DNA of 64,000 nucleotides from Desulfatibacillum aliphaticivorans DSM 15576 (GCF_000429905.1 NZ_AUCT01000008.1:186001-250000), one strand, 5' to 3'; positions 8,624 through 17,952 are shown, numbered from the stretch's first letter. Notes: generated from the letters alone by a model not told the origin. Numbers and translations: made by a program.

Positions 8624-10627
8624 TCATTTTCCGCCGGAGATCAGCTTTTGCACGTACTCCAGATTTTTTCGGGCCATGGCGTAGTTGGGGTCCAGGTCCA
8701 GGGCCTTGGAGAACTGCTCCATGGCTTCCTGCTTCCGGCCCATCATGAGCAGGACCGCACCCAGGCTGTTATGAGCCTTTGCCAGGCCGGGATCTTCGGC
8801 TATGGCCATGCGAAACTGAGAAGCGGCCTGGGGATAGTCCCGCATTTGCAGGTAGACGTCCCCCAAGGAGAAATGGGTTTCGGCCTTGTTAAAGCCCATG
8901 GCGAGATTATTTTCCAACAAGGGCGCGGCTTCCTCCGGACGTCCTGTGCGAACCAGCACCTCGGCCAATCCCTGGGCGGCCGCCCCGGAGTCCGGATGCA
9001 GATCCATAGCCGTCCTATAATATTTTTCCGCCTGATGGAGCATGTCCAGGGACGCCAGCGCTCCGGCCAGGGTGGTCAGCGGCTCTTCTCCCGCCGGGTC
9101 GGCGCGAAGCGCCTTCTCCAATAAGGGAACCGCCTCATCAGGCCTGCCCATACGGATCAGCAGAGCGCCCAGGCGGCTTAAAACGCGCACGGCGCCGGGC
9201 TTCAGGCGGAGGGCTTCCCGATAATGGGCCTCGGCTCCGGAATAGTCGCCCTGGGCGGCCAGGGCGTTGGCCAGATAATAATGGGCCGGCGCGTAGCCGG
9301 GATCAACCTCCACGGCCTTGTAAAATCGTGAAAAGGCAAGCTCTTCATATCCATTGGCTGTCAGCCAGTTCCCCAGGCCAACCAGAGAGGGCGGATAATC
9401 CAGATAAAAATGGAGATTCCGCATAAAGGCCTCCCTGTCGTTCTTCCAGGAGTTCAGGTAATCGCGGGCCGCCAGATAATTGGGGATCAGGGCGGCGATT
9501 AAAATCAAGGCGAGAACTTTGGTTCTAAAATGGGCCGTCTTTTCATAAGAGGGAAACAGCCAGACCACCGCCCAAATCAGCCCTATGGACGGCAGATAGA
9601 CGTGCCAATCCGCAAAAATGAACTCGGCCGGGCCTTGCAGCCAGAAGGGCGTTCCAAACGGAACGAGCAGAAACCAAAGCCAGCCCGCCCAAAGGGCCGG
9701 GCGCTTTTCCGACGCCTTGTATATGAGCCAGGTCATCAGCAGGATCACGGATTGAAAAATCTTGAGGGCGTAAGGAATTGGCTCGACGAAGTAAGGGTAA
9801 AAAATCGTCAGCCCTTCCGGGGAGAAAATCGTTTTCAGGCAATAAGAAAGATGGCCGAGCTGACTGTAAAAAAGATCCGTTATACCGGCATTCCACTCAA
9901 AGGAGCGATAAGGGATTAAGGCCAAGGCCATGCCCATGGCGGAAGCAATCAGCAGGGGAGTTTTTTCCCGGAAAAGCCTTTTTAATCCGGCGTCATCATC
10001 CATCCGCCCCAAAGGCCAGTAATCCAGGATGACAAGCATGACCGGAAAGGCAATAGCCTCGGGGCCGCATAACAGGGCGCTGACATGGCACAACAACACG
10101 GCGGCCAGCCAACGCCGGCCGCCCTCCCCTTTTTTGAGGACGTAAAGAAAAACGCCGGCCAAGCAGAACATGGCGCAGAGCAAGGCCCGCAATTGGGCGA
10201 TCCAGGCGGCCGCGCCTACGCTGACCGGCAGGATGGCGAAAAACAAGGCGGTCAGGATGCTTTTCTTTTTATCCCCGGTGGACAGGCTTAAAATAAGCAG
10301 CACAAGCCAGGAGTTGATCAAATGCACGCCCATATTGACCAGATGGTGGGCGGCTGCGGAGTCTTTGAAGATCCTGAACACGGCGGCGTGAGCGAATGCG
10401 GCCAGAGGCCCCCAGGGCTTGCCGCTTTCCAGGGCGAAAATTTGAGGCAAATCCTCCATGGAGAGGCCGGAGCGCACGATGGGGTTGCCGAAGATAACCT
10501 GGTAATCCCCCGCGGATATCAGGCTGAAGTCGAATGCGGGATAATAGACCATCAGGACGGCCAGGGCGACCAACCCCATGCCTATCCCCCACTCCCGGCT
10601 CAGCTTTTTTGCGCCCCCCTCCAGCAT
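8624..10627 (-). CDS. Polytopic membrane protein with C-terminal TPR repeats (TMTC/GT-C-like)
   Basis: 667 aa. About 10-11 hydrophobic segments fill residues 15-400, then at least six TPR units follow (APAHYYLANALAAQGDYSGA, AKAHNSLGAVLLMMGRKQEA). The layout is that of bacterial TMTC-like proteins, proposed glycosyltransferase-C-fold enzymes with TPR tails. The first external loop reads SAGDYQVIFGNP where the paralogue at 10642-12249 has NLDDPWYLVSNP, so the paired acidic residues are reduced to one, and the later loop has SVGAAAWIAQLRALL instead of NVEAVCWLTQRKTIL. It may be a non-catalytic paralogue. It starts 14 bp after the other copy, so the two form an operon. Confidence 0.8.
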   Translation of the reverse strand: MLEGGAKKLSREWGIGMGLVALAVLMVYYPAFDFSLISAGDYQVIFGNPIVRSGLSMEDLPQIFALESGKPWGPLAAFAHAAVFRIFKDSAAAHHLVNMGVHLINSWLVLLILSLSTGDKKKSILTALFFAILPVSVGAAAWIAQLRALLCAMFCLAGVFLYVLKKGEGGRRWLAAVLLCHVSALLCGPEAIAFPVMLVILDYWPLGRMDDDAGLKRLFREKTPLLIASAMGMALALIPYRSFEWNAGITDLFYSQLGHLSYCLKTIFSPEGLTIFYPYFVEPIPYALKIFQSVILLMTWLIYKASEKRPALWAGWLWFLLVPFGTPFWLQGPAEFIFADWHVYLPSIGLIWAVVWLFPSYEKTAHFRTKVLALILIAALIPNYLAARDYLNSWKNDREAFMRNLHFYLDYPPSLVGLGNWLTANGYEELAFSRFYKAVEVDPGYAPAHYYLANALAAQGDYSGAEAHYREALRLKPGAVRVLSRLGALLIRMGRPDEAVPLLEKALRADPAGEEPLTTLAGALASLDMLHQAEKYYRTAMDLHPDSGAAAQGLAEVLVRTGRPEEAAPLLENNLAMGFNKAETHFSLGDVYLQMRDYPQAASQFRMAIAEDPGLAKAHNSLGAVLLMMGRKQEAMEQFSKALDLDPNYAMARKNLEYVQKLISGGK

Positions 10628-10641
10628 AGTCGCTCCAGCGC

Positions 10642-12249
10642 CTAATTCGGCGCTTCCCCGCTTCGCCCCATGTCTTCCAGGTTGTTTTTAGCGTCCTGAA
10701 AATTTGGGTTTATCTCCAAGGCCTTGTTAAAACACGCCTGCGCTTTATTTTCCAGCCCCCTGCCCCAATAAACAAGGCCCAGGTTATTGTACGCCTGAAA
10801 AAACCGGGGCGCCAGGGCGATGGCTGCCTTATATTCCCGCTCGGCCGAGGCGGCGTCCTTGTTTCCCAAGTGCGCGTTGCCCAGGCTGAAACGAAGGTAC
10901 GCCGGGTAACCCGGCCCGTCTTCCGGGGAAATAAGAGCCAGGGCTTTTTCATATTGATCTACGGCCTCGGCGTATCTTCCGCTCCCCATAAGGGCCACCC
11001 CGTAATTATGCCGCAGCATCAGGCTGTTGGGGACGTTTCGGACGGCCCGGCTGAACAGGGCGACGTCATTGGCCCACGCGCCAGCCTGAGTCCAGGCTGA
11101 GAAGCCCAGCAGGCAAATCCACACCGCGGCCAGGGCGGAGGCCAATTTTTCCAACCCGAAGCCGGCTTTTTTAAAGGAGAACAGGGTCCAGGCCGCGGCT
11201 ATGTATAATCCCCAATAGGGCAAATAGGCGTAGCGATCCGCCCAGGCGGGAAACACGCCCGCCTGAATCACCCCGATGACCGGGGTTAAAAAAATCAAGA
11301 ACCAAAGCAGCCCCACAATCAACTGCGGGGCCTTTTTACAAAATCGCAGCGCCAGGGCTGCCACGGCGCACAATGTCGCAATGGCGAGGACCGGCTTCCA
11401 AAAAGGGAGGGCGTCGGGGAACGGCACGTACACCGTCGGGCCCATGGAGTAAAAAAACTTGCCCAGATACACGATCGTTGCCACGAACGCGTTTTCCAGC
11501 CTTAACATCACGGGAACGCCCTGGACCAGATTCAAGCCGCCGTAAGGCAGGCCGGTAATATAGGTCATGATCATGGTTCCCAGGCTCAGGCAAAGCAGAG
11601 GGATTTTTTCCAGGATCAGCCGCACTGGGCTGGATTGGGAAAAGCGCTGCAAAGGCCAATAATCGATCAAAAGCAAAGCGACGGGCAGGGGCGCGGCCGA
11701 AGGCTTGGACATCACGCAAAATCCGGTGAGCGCGAACACCCACAAATACCTTAAGAAGCCTGGCTTGCGGGCGTAATGGGCGTAGGATAAAAGCGCGGCC
11801 GCACAAAACAATCCGGTCAGGATGGTTTTGCGCTGCGTCAGCCAGCACACGGCCTCCACATTAATGGGATGCACAGCGAACAACAGAGCCGCCAAAAGGC
11901 TTGGCCAGAGCTGGCGGGTCATGGCGTGGAGGGCCAGAAAAAAAAGAGCGGCGGTCGCCGCATGAATGAGTGCGCTGGAAAAGTGGTGCCCCCCCGGGCG
12001 GGGGCCGAACAGGGAAAAGTCGGTCATGGCCGAAAGGGTCGCCATGGGATGCCAGTATGTGGCCTGCTCCGGGCCGAAGGCGTGCTTGACGGCCTGCCAG
12101 CTCAAGCCCTGATTGACCTGGGGGTTGGAGACCAGATACCAGGGATCGTCCAGGTTGACGGCGCCGAAATGCATCGTCTGCCAATACAACCCGAATGAAA
12201 TCAGTCCAAGGCCAATAGCCCAAAGTATGAGGGCGCGACTGTTTTGCAT
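10642..12249 (-). CDS. Polytopic membrane protein with C-terminal TPR repeats (TMTC/GT-C-like), paralogue
   Basis: 535 aa with about 10 transmembrane segments (residues 10-380) and three TPR units near the C-terminus (PNSLMLRHNYGVALMGSGRY, FFQAYNNLGLVYWGRGLENK). It keeps the acidic NLDDPWYL loop after the first membrane segment and HPINVEAVCWLTQRKTIL, both typical of the TMTC/DUF1736-like group and expected of an active GT-C fold. A role in transferring a sugar from a lipid carrier on the outer face of the inner membrane is a family-level guess. The start codon lacks a strong ribosome site. The gene precedes and is co-oriented with its degenerate paralogue. Confidence 0.8.
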   Translation of the reverse strand: MQNSRALILWAIGLGLISFGLYWQTMHFGAVNLDDPWYLVSNPQVNQGLSWQAVKHAFGPEQATYWHPMATLSAMTDFSLFGPRPGGHHFSSALIHAATAALFFLALHAMTRQLWPSLLAALLFAVHPINVEAVCWLTQRKTILTGLFCAAALLSYAHYARKPGFLRYLWVFALTGFCVMSKPSAAPLPVALLLIDYWPLQRFSQSSPVRLILEKIPLLCLSLGTMIMTYITGLPYGGLNLVQGVPVMLRLENAFVATIVYLGKFFYSMGPTVYVPFPDALPFWKPVLAIATLCAVAALALRFCKKAPQLIVGLLWFLIFLTPVIGVIQAGVFPAWADRYAYLPYWGLYIAAAWTLFSFKKAGFGLEKLASALAAVWICLLGFSAWTQAGAWANDVALFSRAVRNVPNSLMLRHNYGVALMGSGRYAEAVDQYEKALALISPEDGPGYPAYLRFSLGNAHLGNKDAASAEREYKAAIALAPRFFQAYNNLGLVYWGRGLENKAQACFNKALEINPNFQDAKNNLEDMGRSGEAPN

Positions 12250-12351
12250 AACGTGCTTATACTACAAGGGTAATGTTCCATCAAGAGATACCCGCGAAGA
12301 AGCCGCAGTCGGTAAAATCTTATGAATTTTGTGGACAGAATCCCTATCTCA

Positions 12352-13911
12352 CTAAGAAGGATATCCCGTGATGTCCCGAATGCTTTTATAAATGGGGCCC
12401 AGCCTTTTGTACATTTTAAGGAAAACTTCCTTGTACAGGCGATTGTATAGCTGCCGGTTTTCCTCAATAGGAAGAAACTCGGCGCCGGGCCTTGTCATGG
12501 CGGAGACCGCCTGACTAAAATCCTTGTGCAAACCAAGCCCCACGGCGGCGATCATGGCCGCGCCAAGGCCTGAGGTTTCGTACAAATGGGGCCGCACCGC
12601 GGGCAGGCCGAACACGTCGGCCGTTATCTGCATGGCGCTGTCGCTCTGGGATCCTCCGCCCGAGACCGCCAGCCGGTTGATGGGCGTTCCGGTGCGTTTT
12701 TCCAAGCGCTCCTTGCCCTCCCGCAAGGCGTAGGCCAACCCTTCCAGGATGGACCGGTATACATGGGCTCTGGTATGCACGTCGCCGAATCCGATGATGG
12801 CGCCTTTGCCCTCCGGCCCCGGATGCTTGATGCCCGGAGTCCAATATGGCTGAAGCATCAACCCCATGGAACCGGGCGGAGCCTCCTCCACCAGCTTTTC
12901 AAAAAGGATTTCCGGCTCCGTGCCTTTTTCCATGGCTTCCATACGCTCTTCAAAGCCGAACTCCTTTTTGAACCAGCTTACCATCCAGTATCCGCGAAAA
13001 ATTTCCACCTCAATATTGTAGGCGCCGGGAATGGCCGCTGGATACGGCGGCGCCAGCCAAAACGGCGAGACCGGCTTTTTGCTGGCCACGTTGATGGTGG
13101 CCGTCGTGCCGTAGCTGAGGCAGCCCAGGGAAGGCTCCAGTCCTCCTGAGCCGAGCACCTCGCACGCCTTGTCCGCAGCGCCCGCTATGAGCGGCAGCCC
13201 CTTTGGGATGCCCGTGGCCTCCGAGGCCTGGGAAGTAATTTCTCCCAAAACCTTGGCCGCTTCGATGAGTTCCGGCATTTGCCGGGGCTTCAAGCCCTGG
13301 GCTCTCCACCGGAAGTCCAGGGAATTGGCCCATTTGAGCTTGCGATAGTTGAAGGGAATGTACCCAACCTGGCTGGATGTGGAGTCCACGAATTTATCCA
13401 GCAGTTTGAAAGTCAGATAGCCTGACAAAAGCAAGTATTTGTGGGTGTTCTTCCAGATTTCCGGCTGCCGGGTCATGATCCAGGAGGATTGGGCTTCGGA
13501 GAGAAAATGATCCACCGTGGACTTGGCGCCGGCGACGGCGAACAAAGCGTTCCACAAAGGTCCGGCGCCCGGATGGTTTTCCGTCTTGCGCTGATCCAGC
13601 CACAGCATGGCGGGCCTGAGCGGATTTCCCTTGTCGTCCACGTTGATGACGCTGGACCGCTGGGTGGTGAGGGAAACTCCGGCGATGCGGGATTTGTCCA
13701 CCCCTTCCCGCTTCCATAACCTCTGGCAGGCCGTGCATAGCGAGTCCCAGTAAACCAATGGGTCCTGCTCGGTCCAGCCCGGTTTTATGGAAAAGTACGG
13801 CTCAAAATGCACCTGCTCCTTGGCCAGGAGGTTTCCCTCCGGGTCGAAAAGCAGGGCTTTGATGCTCTGGGTTCCGTTATCTATGGCAAGCAGCAAATCC
13901 TTTGCGCTCAC
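12352..13911 (-). CDS. FGGY-family carbohydrate (glycerol-type) kinase
   Basis: 519 aa, GTG start at 13911 with GGGGGGAG four bases ahead. The actin-like ATPase fold is evident: phosphate-1 loop LLAIDNGTQSIKALLFD at the N-terminus, GVSLTTQRSSVINVD with MLWLDQRKTE, AGAADKACEVLGSG with the SYGTTATINV loop, and the adenosine loop LAVSGGGSQSDSAMQITADVFG. It is the last gene of the FadR-regulator, alkyl-DHAP-synthase-like, G3P-dehydrogenase operon, 33 bp after the dehydrogenase. That context favours glycerol, dihydroxyacetone or an alkylglycerol as substrate rather than a pentose; sequence alone does not decide. Confidence 0.88.
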   Translation of the reverse strand: MSAKDLLLAIDNGTQSIKALLFDPEGNLLAKEQVHFEPYFSIKPGWTEQDPLVYWDSLCTACQRLWKREGVDKSRIAGVSLTTQRSSVINVDDKGNPLRPAMLWLDQRKTENHPGAGPLWNALFAVAGAKSTVDHFLSEAQSSWIMTRQPEIWKNTHKYLLLSGYLTFKLLDKFVDSTSSQVGYIPFNYRKLKWANSLDFRWRAQGLKPRQMPELIEAAKVLGEITSQASEATGIPKGLPLIAGAADKACEVLGSGGLEPSLGCLSYGTTATINVASKKPVSPFWLAPPYPAAIPGAYNIEVEIFRGYWMVSWFKKEFGFEERMEAMEKGTEPEILFEKLVEEAPPGSMGLMLQPYWTPGIKHPGPEGKGAIIGFGDVHTRAHVYRSILEGLAYALREGKERLEKRTGTPINRLAVSGGGSQSDSAMQITADVFGLPAVRPHLYETSGLGAAMIAAVGLGLHKDFSQAVSAMTRPGAEFLPIEENRQLYNRLYKEVFLKMYKRLGPIYKSIRDITGYPS

Positions 13912-13944
13912 AATGCTCCCCCCTTTTTATGAGCGTTGCGGCTG

Positions 13945-15501
13945 TCAGGCCGGAATGGAATAGGCTTTTTTAACCAGTTCCAGGTAGGCTTCCCGCTCCT
14001 CTTCCCAGCGTTCATCGTCCCAATCCAGGTACGGCTTGCAATACTCGATGATGCGGTCCAGAAACTCCTCGCCGCCTTTGGGCGTCAACAGGCCCAGGCG
14101 GGTTCTCCTGAGCATGAGGTCCGAAAGGCGCCGGATGGTTTCATTTTTGGCGGCCCAGGGCAGTTCTGCATACAGGGTTTCGGTGTCGCCCACGGCTTCC
14201 AGGGCGCCTTCCGGGGCTTCCTCAACCAATTGAGGGGCCTTGACCCCGTACCTGCCGTACAACCTGCGCCACGCCTGGGCGGTGAGGCCTTTGTCGTCCG
14301 TCGGTTTTTGTGCGGGGACGGGCGCGAATATGGGTTCGCCCGGCTTGTGCTGGGGAATGCGCTCCATAAAGGGTTCGGAGGCTTCCAGGGCGTCCAGGGC
14401 CATGAGCCTGAACGTGGTGAGCTTGCCGCCGATAATGGTGACCAGCCCCTTGTCCACCCACACCACGTGCTCGCGGGATTCCTGGGACGGGTCCTTTTTG
14501 CCCCGGCTGAGCACCGGACGCACGCCTGCGAAGCTGGAAATAATGTCCGACTCGGCAATCTGCAAAGAAGGATACACCCCGTGGATGCCGTCCATGATGT
14601 AGTCCAGCTCGCGCCGGCTCATGGCGGGTTCGGCCCAGGGATCGTCCTTGTGGTCCAGGTCCGTGGTGCCCACCATGGTGGCGCCTTCCCAGGGCAGGAC
14701 GAAAATCGGCCGCTTGTCCACGGGATGGGCGAAGGCCACTGCCTGGGCCGCAGGCAGCTTGTGGGCCGGAAACAGGATGTGGCTGCCGCGCAGGGGACGG
14801 ATATGCAGTCCTTCCACCGGGGAGGGAAACAGATGCTCGGCCCACCAGCCGGTGGCGTTGATGACCGCCCGGGAGGCCGCAGTGAAGGTCTCCCCGGTTT
14901 CCACGTCTTGGATGGCGACGCCGACAGCGCAGTTTTCTTCGTCCCGCAGAATTTGCGTTGCGGCCGTATAGTTCAGGGCGGTCCCCCCCAGATCCCTGGA
15001 TTCGTTGATGAGACGCATGACCAGCCGGGCGTCGTCCACCTGGGCGTCAAAAAACTTGAAGCCGCCGATGAGCTTATCCTGCCGCACATGGGGCGTAAGC
15101 AAAAGAAATTTGCCGGAGTGAAAATACTCGTGCTGCTTTTCCCGGGCCATGAAATCGTACAAGGTCAGGCCGATTTCCAGGGAATGCTTGCCCGGAGACT
15201 CGCCCTTGTAGATAGGCCATAAAAAGCCCATTTTCTCCACCAGGCCAGGGGCTTCGTTCAAAAGGCGGCAGCGCTCCTCCACCGCCGCTTTGGTGAGAAA
15301 AATCTTGCCTTCCTTCAAATATCTCAAGCCGCCGTGCACCATCTTGGAACTGCGGCTGGACGTTCCCTGGGCGAAATCCTGTTTTTCCACCAAAAGGGTG
15401 CGCAGGCCGCACCGGACGGCTTCCCGCAGGATGCCGGCGCCAGTGATTCCCCCGCCAATAACAATCAGGTCGAATTCCTTGGGCAAATCTTTGAAACTCA
15501 T
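13945..15501 (-). CDS. glpD: FAD-dependent glycerol-3-phosphate dehydrogenase
   Basis: 518 aa, start ATG 15501 after AAAAAGGAG. The FAD-binding Rossmann motif VIGGGITGAGILREA is at the N-terminus, followed by LLVEKQDFAQGTSSRSSKMVHGGLRYL, the signature of GlpD/GlpA enzymes that oxidise sn-glycerol 3-phosphate to dihydroxyacetone phosphate with electrons to quinone. FAGVRPVLSRG and GGKLTTFRLMA follow further on. There is no GlpB or GlpC beside it, which favours the single-subunit GlpD type. It sits between the FGGY kinase and the alkyl-DHAP-synthase-like gene, so it could supply dihydroxyacetone phosphate to that enzyme or feed ether-lipid-derived glycerol phosphate into glycolysis. Confidence 0.92.
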   Translation of the reverse strand: MSFKDLPKEFDLIVIGGGITGAGILREAVRCGLRTLLVEKQDFAQGTSSRSSKMVHGGLRYLKEGKIFLTKAAVEERCRLLNEAPGLVEKMGFLWPIYKGESPGKHSLEIGLTLYDFMAREKQHEYFHSGKFLLLTPHVRQDKLIGGFKFFDAQVDDARLVMRLINESRDLGGTALNYTAATQILRDEENCAVGVAIQDVETGETFTAASRAVINATGWWAEHLFPSPVEGLHIRPLRGSHILFPAHKLPAAQAVAFAHPVDKRPIFVLPWEGATMVGTTDLDHKDDPWAEPAMSRRELDYIMDGIHGVYPSLQIAESDIISSFAGVRPVLSRGKKDPSQESREHVVWVDKGLVTIIGGKLTTFRLMALDALEASEPFMERIPQHKPGEPIFAPVPAQKPTDDKGLTAQAWRRLYGRYGVKAPQLVEEAPEGALEAVGDTETLYAELPWAAKNETIRRLSDLMLRRTRLGLLTPKGGEEFLDRIIEYCKPYLDWDDERWEEEREAYLELVKKAYSIPA

Positions 15502-15573
15502 TGTCGTTGCTCCTTTTTCCATCAACAAGGCCAAAACTGTAATTAGTCTTTATTCATACCTTGTTCCAGGCCC

Positions 15574-17169
15574 TTAGTCCAGCAGCTTGCCCGTGTTCAT
15601 CCTCTGGTCCGGGTCGCACAATTTGACGACGTCCTGCAGAATTTCCATGCCAAGGGGGCCTTTTTCCGCAGGCAGATAGGCCTTGTGGTCCGTTCCAACC
15701 CCGTGCTGATGGGTGATGGTTCCGCCGGCCTTGACGATCTCCTTGCTGGCCGCGCTCTTCAGGGCCAGAAAGCGTTCGTAGGTCTGGGACGGATTTTCCC
15801 CCAGCCGGAAAACATAGCTGGTGTAGATGCTGGACCCGATGGGATAGATATGGGACAGGTGGGTGAAGACATGAATCTTTTCGTCAAATCCGGCCATGGC
15901 GTCGGTGACGGCGCCGTCTATGGATTGCAGCAGATTGGTCACCTTGTCCCAGGTAACGGCGGTTTCCAGGGTGTCCACCACGTAGCCTTGCTCCCACAGG
16001 GTGTTCCGCAGGTACGGGATGAGAAAACGTTTTTTCTCCCAGGACTCGCCCATGGTCTTTCCTATGATCACGCCCCGATGCTTTTTCGCAATGCTCCAGG
16101 CCTTGGACTTGCCGGCCCGGGCGATCTTTTTGGCGCCGATGACGCCCACCAACGCCATACAGGCTCTTTCGGGATCAATCCCTCGCATGGAAAGATATTG
16201 GTTCAGCAGCTTGGTCTGGGTTTCGTGTCCGGACAAAGCCAGGTTGGTCTTGGTTTCTTTGGGATTGGAAAGGCGCATCATGGACAATGGCAGGCTGGCC
16301 GAAGCCAACTCGCGCACGGCGTCCACGCCGTGGTTCCAGGTAGGGAAGATCATGCCGTAAACCTGGTCCATCTCAGGCAAAGGCTGGACCTTGACCGAAG
16401 CGTTGGTGAGCACGCCCATGCGGCCTTCGGAGCCCAGGACCAACTGGCGCAGGTCAGGGCCCGCCGCGGAAGCGGGAAGCACCGGGAGTTTCATGGTCCC
16501 CCGGGGGGTAATCATCTCGCCGCCTAAAAACAACTGGTCGATCCGGCCGAAATGCATGGATTGCTGGCCGCTGGACCGGGTGACCACCCAGCCGCCCAGG
16601 GTGGAATATTCAAAGGATTGGGGATAGTGGCCCAGGGTGTAGCCCAAAGCCCGAAGCTGCGCCTCCAGGTCCACGCCTCTTACTCCGGCTTCAAAATTGG
16701 CCAGGCTGCTGTAGCGGTCCAGGTCGATCAGCCGGGTCATGCGCTCCAGGGAAAGGGACAAAACCGGCCGGTCCGACTTGGGTACGTTCAAATGCCCCAC
16801 CACGCTGGTGCCTCCGCCGTAGGGAATGACAAGGCAGTCGTTTTCCTGGGCGTATTCCATGACGTCCTCCACTTCCTGGGAGGTGGTGGGATAAGCCACG
16901 GCGTCGGGAAAGTTTTCCAGCGTTCCCCCGCGCATGGCGATCCAATCCGGCAGACTCTGACCGTGGGCGTGGGTATAGCGGTCCATGGGCTCCCGGCTCA
17001 ACAAGCTGTGCTCGGGAAGGCGCGAGGCGCCGACCTTGGCCAATATCTTCGCTAAAGGGCAATCTTCGCCCGGCTGGCCGGGGCCTACAGCATCCTTTAG
17101 CATTTCAAGGCCCTTTTTGGCCGTTTCCATGGTGACGGACTCGTCTCCCCATCCATTATACCTAATCAT
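15574..17169 (-). CDS. Alkyldihydroxyacetonephosphate synthase-like FAD-linked oxidase
   Basis: 531 aa, ATG at 17169 with GGAAGGGGG ahead. The FAD/PCMH domain shows PYGGGTSVVGHL, and the region FEYSTLGGWVVTRSSG with FGRID, ITPRGTMKLP and LVLGSEGRMGVLT follows the peroxisomal AGPS pattern closely. AGPS swaps the acyl chain of acyl-DHAP for a fatty alcohol, giving the ether bond of alkyl glycerolipids. Near residue 485 the usual active-site HHH reads HQH (ITHQHGVG), so activity should be tested rather than assumed. Its 5' end overlaps the FadR-type regulator gene by 8 bp and G3P dehydrogenase follows. An alternative is a D-lactate-dehydrogenase-type oxidase, but the GGWV and RSSG motifs favour AGPS. 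Confidence 0.8.
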   Translation of the reverse strand: MIRYNGWGDESVTMETAKKGLEMLKDAVGPGQPGEDCPLAKILAKVGASRLPEHSLLSREPMDRYTHAHGQSLPDWIAMRGGTLENFPDAVAYPTTSQEVEDVMEYAQENDCLVIPYGGGTSVVGHLNVPKSDRPVLSLSLERMTRLIDLDRYSSLANFEAGVRGVDLEAQLRALGYTLGHYPQSFEYSTLGGWVVTRSSGQQSMHFGRIDQLFLGGEMITPRGTMKLPVLPASAAGPDLRQLVLGSEGRMGVLTNASVKVQPLPEMDQVYGMIFPTWNHGVDAVRELASASLPLSMMRLSNPKETKTNLALSGHETQTKLLNQYLSMRGIDPERACMALVGVIGAKKIARAGKSKAWSIAKKHRGVIIGKTMGESWEKKRFLIPYLRNTLWEQGYVVDTLETAVTWDKVTNLLQSIDGAVTDAMAGFDEKIHVFTHLSHIYPIGSSIYTSYVFRLGENPSQTYERFLALKSAASKEIVKAGGTITHQHGVGTDHKAYLPAEKGPLGMEILQDVVKLCDPDQRMNTGKLLD

Positions 17170-17869
17170 GTAATCCCCCTTCCTTCTGGTGCAAATCATT
17201 CCAGATTGCAATGCTGTCCTGCATGGCGGCTCGGGCCGCCTGTTTGACCGCCTCCGGCCCCAGTTCCAAGGCTCGAGCCAGGCTTGAGTAATATTTTTTT
17301 GAGGCCGCCCTGCCCTTTGCCAAAGAAAAATACGTGTGAGCGAGGCTTTTAAACAGGGGGCCGAAATCGTTCAAAATCATGGGAAAGGTAAAGTTCTTGG
17401 AGGCCTTGGCCATCAATTCCTGCAGGCTCCAATCATATTGGGCAAAAGCCTCGGGATCGTCATCCAAGATTTTGGCCAGGGCCAGATGCCTGGCTAAATC
17501 CTCGGGATTGCGTTCGCTGGCCATGGCCGCCACGCTGGGTATGAGCACCAAGCGCAGCTCCAGCAAATGCACAATAAAATTCTTGGGTAAAAACTGGCCG
17601 TACCTGGCCATGGTGGAAAGCAGGCCCAGCCCGCCCTTGGTCCAGTAATCGTTGACAATGGTGGGCTTGCCGTGGCGGATGGCGATCCACCCTTCCGCGG
17701 CCAGGCGATGCAGGGTTTCCCGAAGGGTGGGCCTTGTCACCCCCAACTCCTGGGCCAGGGCGCGTTCTCCGGGGAGGCACGCGCCGGGGGGGTATTTCCC
17801 TTCCAGGATGGCGGTGAGAATTTGATTTTCGGCGTATTGCGCCGGTTTGAGCAATTTAGCGTCTTCCAT
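17162..17869 (-). CDS. FadR-subfamily GntR transcriptional regulator
   Basis: 235 aa. A GntR winged helix covers residues 8-75 (PAQYAENQILTAILEGKYPPG, LPGERALAQELGVTRPTLRETLHRLAAEGW), followed by an all-helical FadR-like ligand domain (WTKGGLGLLSTMARYG, FIVHLLELRLVLIPSVAAMA). E. coli FadR binds long-chain acyl-CoA, and the same kind of ligand would suit a regulator of lipid genes. It is the first gene of the operon, overlaps the alkyl-DHAP-synthase-like gene by 8 bp, and has a FadR-like operator just upstream at 17887-17899, so autoregulation is likely. The start ATG follows AGGAGGCGCC. Confidence 0.9.
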   Translation of the reverse strand: MEDAKLLKPAQYAENQILTAILEGKYPPGACLPGERALAQELGVTRPTLRETLHRLAAEGWIAIRHGKPTIVNDYWTKGGLGLLSTMARYGQFLPKNFIVHLLELRLVLIPSVAAMASERNPEDLARHLALAKILDDDPEAFAQYDWSLQELMAKASKNFTFPMILNDFGPLFKSLAHTYFSLAKGRAASKKYYSSLARALELGPEAVKQAARAAMQDSIAIWNDLHQKEGGLHD

Positions 17870-17886
17870 GGCGCCTCCTGGTAAGA

Positions 17887-17899
17887 GGTCATACCAGTT
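17887..17899 (-). promoter_or_regulatory. Probable FadR-type operator
   Basis: On the minus strand the site reads AACTGGTATGACC, close to the FadR core (AACTGGTCNGACC) and to the general GntR pattern TNGTNNNAC. It is 18 bp upstream of the regulator's start codon, a position that would block transcription. Only the left half-site is well conserved. Confidence 0.5.
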
Positions 17900-17952
17900 T
17901 GGCCGCCCATGTCAATACTTTTTTACCATGCGTTTGATTTTTTGCAAAAGGA

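Noticed and set aside
13936..15222. A 428-codon plus-strand open frame over the glycerol-3-phosphate dehydrogenase
   Set aside because: Antisense shadow; the minus-strand gene has full GlpD motifs and a ribosome site.
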